A stretch of DNA of 47,416 nucleotides from the NCBI GenBank assembly GCA_910588375.1, contig CAJUQA010000010.1, forward strand, positions 1 to 47,416. The letters are read 5' to 3'. Shown here in pieces: positions 7,874 to 19,800 of the stretch. The position numbers and the translations under genes were made by a program. The stretch is from an uncultured Odoribacter sp. GTDB taxonomy: Bacteria > Bacteroidota > Bacteroidia > Bacteroidales > Marinifilaceae. Positions within the stretch are counted from its first letter, which is position 1. Each line of letters starts with the position of its first letter. The notes under the pieces are model-generated. The model searched no databases. It saw only the letters and a list, made by a program, of their open reading frames with translations, and was not told the DNA's origin.

Positions 7874-10800
7874 ATGTTAAGGAAAGTATGTGTTTTTGTG
7901 CTATGGATGTTGATGGTAGGGGGGAGTTATGCGCAGACCAAAAGTCCGGGGACATACAGAAGTAGCACGCAAGACGGAGCGGCTTTGTCGCCGATTAATT
8001 TTACTGTGAGTAAGATTACGGGAGATACTCTTGTATGTGTGGGGGATGATAAAAGTTGGCGGATAAAGGTGACCGGAACCAGTGTGTACAGTTACAAGTG
8101 GGTAAAAATGAATGCGCCTACAACGAAACTGGATTCAACAGAAGTCTTGACTTTAAACGGCATACAACTTAGCCATGCATCTAAATATTACTGTGAGGTG
8201 ACGGATTTAATGTCCGGCGTGAAGAAATATACCGATACGATAGAGTTGAAAGTGGTGACGAAACCGAATGTGTCCGTTACGTCTACTTCCGACACGGTGG
8301 CAGCGGGAGAAGCTGTAAAACTGACGGCTTCCGGGGCTGAAACGTATCGATGGAGTACCGGTGCTTCAACAGATACGATGACGGTTCGTCCCCGCCAGAC
8401 CATGACCTATACCGTTACCGGGACGAATGGAAAAATATGTATAGATACAAAAACCAGGACAATCCACGTTGTGCAGATGGTGCTGGATTTGGGACCTGAT
8501 ATATACATCACTCAAGGTACCGCTGTTGAATTGACGGCTCGTACGAATTTGACCCAAATAACATGGTTTCGGTTGGTTCCGGGTGGTAACCGGGTAAATA
8601 TCGGGAGCGGACTTTCCGTTAATCAGTCGCCAGCCGTGACTACGGAATATGAGGCGGAAGGAGAATTCAAAGGAGCAAAGGTTTCCGCCCGTGTGAAGGT
8701 AATTGTGCGTTCGTCGGACAGTTACAGAAGCGGTCCTCAGGATGGATATGCGGAATCTGCTATCCATTTCGAACCCGGTACGATTACCGGCAATACGGTC
8801 GTTTGTGAAGGGGAATCTACGACGTTCAGTATTAAAACCAAAGGAACAAGCGTATATCGGTATCAATGGAAAAAGATGGGGACTCCGCCCATAGAACTCG
8901 GAACGGATACAACCGTATTGACCTTAACCAATTTGACGGTGGCAGATACCGGATATTACTATTGTGAAGTTACGGATTTGCGTAATGATTCGATGAAAGT
9001 TGCGGAACCTGTTCATCTGGAAGTGGTGCCTTATCCGAAGGCGCGTATCGGAGCTCCCACGGATGGAATTATCATTTGTTACGGCGATTCAATTGTTTTG
9101 GATGCCCGGGATAGTGAAGTGGGACGTCCTGCCGGTGCTGTTTATAAATATTCGTGGACAGGAGTATCCGGCAAGAACGATTCTTCTGTGGTAACGACGG
9201 TTCCTTCCGTTACAAGGGATTACATAGTCTCTGTATCCAACAAACAATGTACTTCGTATGATACGGTTAATGTCGTAGTTTATAGGCCGCAGGTGGATCT
9301 GCCTTTTAATTACTATACGACCGAGGGGTCTATGACGAATATTATAGCTACGACCTCGGATGTGGTAAACCTTGACTGGTATGTGGGGACTGATTTAATC
9401 CGTTCTCAGTCGTCTACGTTACCTTTTGAATACGGTCCTGTCGTGGATGAATTTATGGTGTATGTCCGCATGAATAAAAACGGGTGTGTGGCAGAAGACA
9501 GTTGCCAGGTATTGGTGAAATCCGGTGGCGGATATAAGAGCGGTAAGCAGGACGGTTATGCCCAATCGTGTCTGCATCCCCGGATAATAGACCAAAGCAG
9601 TGGAGATATTGCAGGCTGTGCCGAAGACAGTGTCATGTTATTTGTGGATGCGGAGGGAAGCGGCCTGAACTATACATGGAAAAAGATGGTGGATCACCAG
9701 TTTGAAGTGTTTGTTCCTTCTGCCGGCAGCAATGTAACGGGATTGGGAACTGCCGTACTGAAATTCAATCCTCCGGTTGTCGAGGACGAAGGACTTTATA
9801 TTTGTGAGATTTCCAACGAATGTGGGGAACAGGTGTCGGATACCTTTGGGGTCAGTGTGGGAGGAAGGCCCGTGTTTATTACAAAACTTAACCGGGATTG
9901 GGAACAGTGTCTGTACGGCAAGCCTGCGGAACTGGCGGTATATGTGGCTTCGCTGAATAACAAGGAACTGACTTACAAATGGTATAAAGACGGTTCACCA
10001 TTGACGGGAGAAGAGTATGAAGGAGCCGGTATCACCGTGGGGATGGAAAGCAAGTCTGCGGAGGGGTTGTACAAAGTGGAAGTGACGAACGAGTGCGGGA
10101 CAATTGCCGATAGTACTTTCTTGCCGGTAGATATTCCGGCCTATGTACTTTCGAATGACACGGTCATTCATGTATGTGAGAATGGTACGGCGGAATTTAA
10201 GGTAGAGATCGGAGGTGGCGGTACGTATACGTCATCCTTGAAAAAAGTGGTATTCAGTTCTTCTAATCCTTTGGGATATGAATTACAGGATATAGGACTT
10301 ACCGGCCAGCATGTTTTGATTCCTGATATGGATGTGTCCCATGACGGGGAATATTATGCCTGGGTAGTGGAGAATCATTGCGGAGGCGATACGAGTCATT
10401 TGATTCGGGTGATTATAGAAGAAAAACCGGAAGTCGGGATGATAGGTGCCGACACGACTCTGTGTGCGGGTGAACCTTTGACGTTGCAGGTAAAATTAAC
10501 GGCAGGAACAGGCACAATGAATTATGTGTGGTATCGGAATGGGGAAAAAACCGTTTACACCGGACCGGTATTGACGAAAGTGATGCGGGTGGAAGATGCC
10601 GGGCTGTATACCTGTCATGTGGATAATTCCTATTGTTTGCCGCCGGTGGTAAGTGATTCGCGGAATGTAACGGTACATGATAAGGCGGGAATCTCTCTGA
10701 GAGGTATTTATGTGGAATGCGAAACCATCAATTCTGAAGGAAAATATTGTGAAGGGACGGATTTGAAACTGAAAGCGGATGTGCTCACCACACAGACGGT

Positions 10801-13800
10801 GGACAGTATGCGTTGGTATTTGAATGGAGTACCGGTGAAAGACGATGCGATACGTATAAATGGAAGTACTTCTGCTACGTTGGCCATGGATAGCGTGACT
10901 CCGGCAGAGGCGGGAGTTTACACTTTGCATCTTTACAACGAATGTGGCGAAAGTATACAGGGAAATTTCCGTTTGACGGTGCCGCAGCCTGCCCGGTTTA
11001 TCTTGAATGAGGGGAATCTGGTGGATATGACCTTGTGCCAGGGAGTCAATCAGGCCATTTCCGTACAGACAACGGGGACGGCACCTATCCGTTTTACGTG
11101 GACACATGGCGGACGCACTATAGCGGACGGTTATTCTAATACGCTTCAATTGAAAGACGTAACGGTGGATACGGCCGGGGAATATTGTTGTGAAATTCAT
11201 AATGGTTGTAATCCGGCACAGAGAAAGTGTGCTGAAATCCGGGTGACCCATCCCGATACTTTCCGTTTGGAAGGTTCGGGACGTTATTGTATGAATGCGG
11301 ATTCCGGAGTGGTTATCACATTGAACGGTTCGGACAGCACAACTCTTTATCGTTTATATAGAAATGAGGTGGTCGTGGCAATGATTCACGGAAAAGACGT
11401 GAAACCAGCAGGCAGTCCGGTGGTGTTTAAAAACAATCTGGCCGGCAGTTATTACGTAACGGGCGAAGATGATGAGGATCATTGTGAATTCCGTATGCCG
11501 GGGGACGTAACAATACAGGGTGATATAGCTCCGGTGGTATATGATTTAAAATTGACGAAATCTTTTTGCAGGGGAAGCAATGGGGCTGAACTGATGTTAT
11601 CGGGCAGTGAAAACAATCCGGATATTGTTTATACCTTATATAAGGTTACTCCGGCTGGAGATGAAGTAGTGAGTCCTGCTCGCGCCGGAACCGGAGATAC
11701 CTTAGTGTGGACTGGCTTGCGGGATGGAGATTATAAGGTGGTGGCGGAAAACAGAATCAGCGGTTGCAAGGAGACCATGAAGGGTTTGGTGAATGTGTCG
11801 GAGAGGGATTTGCCTGCTGTTTCGGTATTGAAGCCTGCGGGGGATACGGTTTATTGCAGCGGTACACGAAGCAATGTGAAGTTGTATGTAGAACAGCCGG
11901 AAGTCAATACCTCGTATGTCTTGTTAAATAATCACGTACGTCCGGGAAGTATTACGACTCGGCCGGAATGGAATAATCTGAAGGCTGACTATTATTCGGT
12001 ATATGCCGTAAATAGCTGGGGATGTGAAAGCGGGGAAAGCAACACCGTGCAGGTGAAGGAGCAAACCGTAGCGCGTCCTACTTTGACAGGCAGCGATACC
12101 TATTGCGAAGGAGATACTGCGTCGCGTCTCATAGAGGCGAACGGATTGAGGAATGATTTGGATTATGTGATTTTCCAGGAAAGTCCGTTGGATATGTTGG
12201 GGAATTTCTCCGGAGTGAGCGGACGTCTGACTGTACGGGTATCTTCTTTGGAAAAGAAGTATTACATCCAGGCAACAGACCGGACACCGCTGCATTGTTC
12301 CGTTTGGTCGGATACGGTTGAAATTCGTAAGAGTGAGTTTACGATTAGAGTCGTGTCGCCGGTGATAATAGCTAATGGGGAGCAGGCGACATTGAATGTG
12401 ACTATTACGGGAGCCTCTGATCCTCTGATTGAATGGCAACCTTCCGATAAGATTGCCGGAGCTAATGATCTGGCAACGGTACAGACCGTTCCTTTACAAA
12501 GTGGTGAGTCATTTACGGTTGTTGTAAAAGAGGGAGGTTGTGAACAGCGGGCGTTGGTAAATGTAATCGTAATAGGTACTCCTTTGAAAGTGGATATCCG
12601 TTTGGAAGACCAATTGACATCGGTAGATACGATTCGTCTTTGTGCGGGGGATTCTTTGAATCTTTTTGGCTGGTATGACGGTGGAACAGGAAATTATACG
12701 GCTCAGTGGTATGAAAATGACCAATTGATAGCAGGAGGGCAGTGGCTTAGAAATTACCGGAAAAATGCGGACGGTTATCTGCATTACGCGGTTACCAGCG
12801 GCGGAATAACGGAAAAGGATTCCGTGTACGTACAGCTTTTGCCTTCTCCGGAACGTCCTTCTTTAGCGGATACAAGTTTGCAGTGTGCGTCCGGCTCTGA
12901 GTATAGGCTCCGTTTGCCCTTGACAGAAACAGGAGTGCATTATGTCTTGGAATATGACCGGACAGGTAGTGGAATTTATCAGGAATTTACGGCAACGCAA
13001 CAGGTAGGTACGGGTAATCCATTGACATTTACCGTGGCGGATATTGCCAACTTGACAGGTTATTACCGGGTGAAGGCCGTCAAAACCAATGCCTTCGGAG
13101 TGTGTTCGGTTCATTCTGAACCTTTGGAAGTACGTGTCGGACCAAAAGCTTATACGGTATCGGAAAGTGCGACGTATTGCCGGGGAGAGAAAGAAAAGGA
13201 TACCATCTATTTGTCGGGAAGTCAGTCTGGAGTTACCTATTGGGTGGAAAGACGTCCGAATCTTCGTTTGCAACCGGAATTGATGGGAAGGGATACGGAG
13301 CCTCTGTTATTTATCGGAAACTATGGAACGGGTACGTATGTTGTGAAAGCGAAAGTAGGGAAGTGTGAGACAGAGATGGAGGACAGTGTGGTGATAAATG
13401 TGAAAGACAGTCCTGCCGACAGACCCTTGTTGGGTGCAGGTTCCTATTGTGTGGATGCAGGAGAGGTTCCGGTGACTATTGGTGTTCGCAACGGAGAGGC
13501 GGGGGTCAGATATACATTGTATAGAAACAGGAACGGTTTTATTTCTGCGGAAGCGACAGCTATGGGACCGGGAAATATTGTTTTCGGAAGAACCTATCGG
13601 AACATCGGGGAGTATTATGTGGTGGCGAAACGGGAAGATACGGGATGCGAAAAGATACTGACCGATCGCGTATTTATCGGGAATACGCCTGTGCCATTTT
13701 ATGTGGCCGGTGATAACTGTTTCCCGATGGGAAGTACGGATAACGTATCTACTGTGAAAGTCTGGATGGCTCAGGCGGGAGTGCAGTATAAATTGTATGC

Positions 13801-16800
13801 TGTAAAGAGCGGCTACATCGGAACGTTGGGTGATTTTTACCGGGATACGGTTTATTATACGGGAGTATTGGCGAAAGGGAAATATGTTGTAAAAGCCGAA
13901 GTCGGGAGTTGTAGTTATCAATCACCCGATACGGTGACTATTTGCGAAATATTAGAACCTTTCACCATTATAGGCGATACATTGTTCTGTGATGTAAGTG
14001 ATGATTCCGGCGTGCAGATAGGGCTTGACAGCACTCAGGCTGGCGTGAAATACATGCTTCAGCGCCGGGATGAGTTGACAGGCGTTTTTGTCGGTATGAA
14101 TCCGGAAGTGTCAATGATAGGAACGGGGCATCCGCAGAAATTTACCAGATTGTATAAATCGGGAGTGTATAGAGTGTTGGCGGATAACGGGACGCAGTTG
14201 GTAATGAACGGGGAATTGACGGTGAGGCCGAAGCCTTCTCCCGACTACCGGACGCCTCTCTCGTTTACGGGCAATGTATGTGCAGACAGCGTTGTGACGA
14301 TAGAATTCCCGACACAGAACAATGCCAAGTACGAATTGTATTTCAATTCTTTCCGGGAGCCCAACTATGCAGAATTAATGGGAGATGGGAATGTGATGGG
14401 CTGGACGTTGGATCCTGCACAATACGGGACTTATAAGATTAAGGCGACGTTGGGTGATTGTCAGGCGGTATTCCCGTTGGGCATAAAGGCGGGACATTAT
14501 CCCGATGAGGTGAAATTAGACGGAGATACGTTGATTTGTGCGAATGTGACGGGAGAACTTTATTTGGACCGGTATCAGGCAGGTGTTGTATATACCTTGT
14601 ATTCCACCTCAGGCGATACATTGGGTACGGGAAAAGTGACGGCTGGGAAGTACACGTTTACGAATGTGCCGCCCGACAGTACGTATTATGTAGTTGCCGC
14701 CGACGAACTTTGTGTGCGGCGTTCGAATTATCATGCTGTCGACAGTATGCCGGCAACCCATTTGCCCTCCGGATTCGGAATAGATTACAGTGCTTGTACC
14801 GTGGCGGATAGCGGATGGATTACGCTGAGCGGTTTGGTGGCTTCTCAAGAGTATACGATTCATAGTGTCTCTTTGGCGACACCGATAGAGGTAAGGCGTA
14901 TGAACGGGAGCATGACAGTTAAACCTTTGCCCTTGGGAGAATATTGCCTGACGGTTCGGGATACGAACTCGGAATGTCCTACGCGTGACAGCTGTGTGGT
15001 TCTTCGGGAGGAAGCGCCTCGGGACAGTATTATCGGGGACTTTACGTATTGTGATGTAAATGGTGTCACTTTGCGATTGTCCGGTGTCACTTCCGGAGCA
15101 GAGTATGTTTTGTGTAATCCCGATACGCTGGAAGTTCTTACAGACCCTAACGGTGTGTTTAAGGGTAATTATTTCGCTGGAACATACATTCTGAAAAAAC
15201 AGCGTCAAGGGGTATTTCCGGGATGTATAGCGTATGATACGATTCGGGTGAGTCATAAGAGCGAGCCTCTCCCGATATTGGAGGTGGAAATCAAGGAGGG
15301 CACATCGTGTGCATCGGATTCTCTGACATTCAGTTTGCCACAGTCGGAAACCGGCGTGAACTATATTTTACAGCAAGTGAAAGGAGTGAATGTAACCTCC
15401 TTGGATACGGTCTTGGGAACCGGCAACAGAGTGGATTTTGTGAAACGGCCGTATGGCGCCGGAAACTACCGGGTATATGCGGAATATAAAGGCGGCGGTT
15501 GTGGCTTGTATTTGGATACTACGTTGCGGATAACCGATAAACCGGCTGATGTGATGATTACCGATTGTGCGGATTGTCTAAGTGAAGGCGTATCGCTGGG
15601 AGGATGTTCCATCACCTTGAGTAATATGAAAGGGGGAATACTCTATATATTATATAAAGAAGCGGGAGATGTGGCTGTGGATACACTGACGGGTTCGGGA
15701 AGTAAGAAATTCAAGCCGCAAGAGGCCGGCAGATATTACGTTGAAGCGAAAGATCAGCAGACCGGATGCCGGACAATCATGACTCACCGCCCGGAAATAA
15801 AAACATTGCCGGCGCCGACGCGTTATTCCGTCATTCCGGCTTGTTCCGACAGGGCGTCTATACGGGTGGATGGAAGTGATGGCGACAGCGTGAAGTATAC
15901 GTTATATCGCGATAATGTTATCCAAAGAGCGGATACGCTTCGCGGTAGCGGTGGAATGCTGGATTTCGGTGTGAAAGAAATGACGGGGATTTATAGAGTA
16001 TGGGCAGAGAGCGGCAATGGATGCGGAGTGTGGTTGCGGGATAGCGTGGTTATTTATAACAAGCTGGATACTTGTCATTTGTATCAGGAAGGAAGCTATT
16101 GTTCCGGCGGAGAAAGTCGGGTGCAATTGAAATACGATTGCAGTATAACGGGATGGAATTATTATCTGACCAAAGGTCTGTTGCGTAGCGATACGATTGC
16201 CGGTAATATGCAGAGAATTGCGTGGGATAGTGTCGGCGGAACCGGGATTGTGAGCGGTACGTATTATTTGCATGCTTATAACAATTGCAAAGATACCTTG
16301 CTGACAAGTTTGCAGGTAACGACCGACAAGGTCCCGCTGACGCAAACTATTTCTGGCAAAGATTTGTTCTGTGGCAATGAGGGCTTTGATATCTGGTTGG
16401 AGAGCAGTGAAGCCGATGTGATTTACCGTTTGGTTATTGTGTTGGGTAACAACCAGGAAATACAGGTAGGCAGTGCTACGGGAGTCACAACGGGACAACC
16501 CTTGCAAATCGTGCCGACAGCGGGAGGACGTTATGCCGTAGAAGGACGCTATCGGGTATATGCGAAGTTTAAGGGAAGTGATTGCGAGATAAAAATAACG
16601 GAGAAATTTTTCTCTGCCGGAACGGTGCCGGAAACCAAGCGGCTTGAAGGACATGACGTCTGTATGAAGGATGGAGTGGACAGTATTGTGCTGAGTGTTT
16701 CCGGGCGGCAATCGGGAGTGAATTATTATTTGTATTCTTTGCCCGGACAGGCGTTGGTGGATAGTCTGACAGCTTCTTATCGTCCGGCACCGGAATTGAA

Positions 16801-19800
16801 ATTCAGTGCACAGACCCAAATCGGATGTTATGGAGCGTATGCCGAAAATCCGTCGGACGGTTGCCGGAAACGACTGGAAGGAACTTATTGCATGGGCTTG
16901 CCTCCGGTGCCTTATCCGGTGGAAAATCCGGGCGATACCGTCCGTTTGTGTAAAGGCGAAAGCTATCGCCTGCATCTGGCCAACAGCGATGCAGGAGTGA
17001 AATACTATCTTTTGCAGAATGGCGTGGAAGTTGGCGGGCCGTATTACGGACCGGGACGACTGGAAACGGACAGCGTTTTCCAGGACGGTATGTATCAGAT
17101 AAAAGCGGAAAACGGTTGTACGGTGATGATGCTGGACAGTGTTATTGTAAAAGTAAATCCGGTTCCCCCGCTTCGCATTGCTCCGGTACGTTATTGTGAG
17201 GGCGGAGAAGGCAAACAGATTACGTTAAATGCGCCGACTGTCACGTATGCCGAATATACCTTGATTCTTCCGGACGGAACGGTGGCGGAAACACTTCCCG
17301 GTACGGGGTCTAATCTGGTCTTTACGGATTTACAGACGGATTCCGGCTATTATCACGTGGTGGCACGGGATGTGAGGACCAATTGTATGAGCCGGGACAG
17401 TGTAGAGATGATTATTGACAGTCTGCCGATACCGTTTATATTGTCGGGAGATCCGAATAATTATATCTGTTGGGAAAGCACCGCTTCTTTAGTGTTGTCG
17501 GGAAGCCAGACGGGAGTACGTTATATCCTGTATCGCAACGATGTTCAGGTGAGTGAAAAATTCGGCACAGGGAAACCCTTGACTTTTGACAAAATCCGGG
17601 AACCGGGAACTTACCGTGTGGAAGGAATCTTCACGAATCCTTACGCCTGTATGAGTCCGATGGCGAATGTCTTGACAATGATACAGGCCGACAGCATCCG
17701 GCGTTTCAACCTGATAGGAGATAAAACCTCTTATTGTTACACGGACGATGCCAAAGGACGGTTGAGTTTAAGCGGCAGTGTAATCGGCGTGGAATATGAA
17801 TTGTATAAAGATGGTCAGCCGACGGGACAGATATTGCCCGGAACAGGGGGTGTGCTGGAATGGAGCGGTTTGGAAGGCAAACCTTGTGACGAATGCCGGA
17901 ATGATAATGACGGCTATGAATACTATGTGGTGGGGCGTGATCCGCAGAGCGGTTGCGAACGTCCGATGAGGGGAACGTATAAAATCATAGAAGAAGCCGA
18001 CGTGCGTATTACGTATTTCCACCCGAACAAGGACATATTTATCTGTCAGGATTCGAGCGTTGATTTTACGGTCATTGCCGACGGTTGCCGTCTCAATTAC
18101 CGATGGTATCAAAAGGATGCTTCGGGCACCATTCGTCTGATAAAGGACAGCGATGAACCTTATTACCAGATTCTGTCGGCTTCTGCCATAAATTACGGGA
18201 AATATTGGTGCGAGGTAAGCAACAGTTGCGCCACGGTGGAGGAAACGAGTGCCATGGAAGTGAAAGTACGCCGTAAGATGGAGTTGAAGCCCAACCGCAA
18301 TATTTCAATCTGCGACGGCTCCATACAGACCGTCCGGATGGAAGCCGTTTATTATGCGACTTCTTACGAATGGTATAAATTGGGGGATACCCTCCTCTTG
18401 GGGACGGAGCAGGTATTGGAACTGCCGGATGCGACAGCGGAGATGGCAGGAAAATATATTTGTGTGGCCTCGAACGAATGTTATACCTTAATCGATACCT
18501 GCGAATTGAAAATCGGACTTCCGCCTTCATTGACCATTGTCAAGGCGAAAACGGATACCCTGTGTAAAGGCTCCTCCTATGAAATGGAAGTCAGCAGCCA
18601 GGATACGGTGAAGTGGTACCGGAACGGCATCTATACCGGTTATGACGGTTTGAAGTATGCTATTCCCGCTGTGGATTCGGCGGATGAGGGACACTATTCC
18701 GTGCAGGTCGTTTCGGGTTGTTTTGCCATTTGGGAAGACATCAGCGATTTATATGTGGATGATACCATCCGGGTGGAAGGGCTGACGCCCGACTCGATTA
18801 TCCTCTGTGCCGGACGGATGGCGGATTTGTATATCATGACTAATCCGAGCGAACGGGTAAGCTACCGATGGGAGTATATGGACGGAGGGGTACGGACCAT
18901 CGGAACAGATGCCCATATGCAATATGGCCCGATGTCTGCGTCCAATACGGCTTATACATTCCGGGTGTGGTATGCCAACAAATGTCCGCAATGGGATTTG
19001 CAAGACCCGACCAAGCCGGCAAACTACAGGCAGGTGCGCATACTGGTGAACGAACGGGCGGAAGTGGAAGACCCGATACGGGAAATTGTCGTTTGTGCGG
19101 AAACTGGCCGGGATACGGTGATTCGCATTAAACACGACAATCGCATCGGTATGTTGTACAGCTGGCATTTTTACGACTACCGGAATGATACGCTTCCTGT
19201 GGCTTCGAATGCCGATACGGTTTGTATCCCGTTATTGACCAAGAATAGCGGTTACTATTTCTGCCGGGTCAACAACGGTTGTGAAATCATCGCGACAAAT
19301 GCCTGCTGGTTGCGTGTCGACAGCATTCCCGAGCTTCAGAACAATCTGGCGGCAGTGGATACGGCCTGCGAAGGTTCTAAATATGAATTGTCGCTGTCTT
19401 CGACGGGCGGGTCGTTGAACTACGATTGGATGATTCGTTACAAGACCGGTCTGACGGAATCTTTGGGACATAATTTTATGCCGGACTATAACAGCACGGG
19501 CAAAGTCATGATTAATCCCGTGACGCCGGCTTACGACAGTGCCCGTATCTGGTGTCACGTCTACAACCATTGCGATACGGCCGGTGTGTATAGTGATACC
19601 ATGTTGCTTCGGGTACATACGTATAGTGAAATCAGTATTTCGGCCGATACCTTGCGGTTGTGCGGCAATACGCCGGGGCGTTTTGTCGTTACCTTGGAAA
19701 AGGGAGAGTTGCCGTGGGGATATAGCTATCGTTTGGAATCCGGTGCTGAAATCTTCCGGAGCAATCTCACGGAGAGAGCTGATACTCTGTTGTTGTCCGC

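Noticed and set aside
15902..16975. 357-codon minus-strand frame inside the giant gene, and similar ones opposite korA and korB
   Set aside because: Compositional shadows of strongly coding plus-strand genes; translations show no family features.
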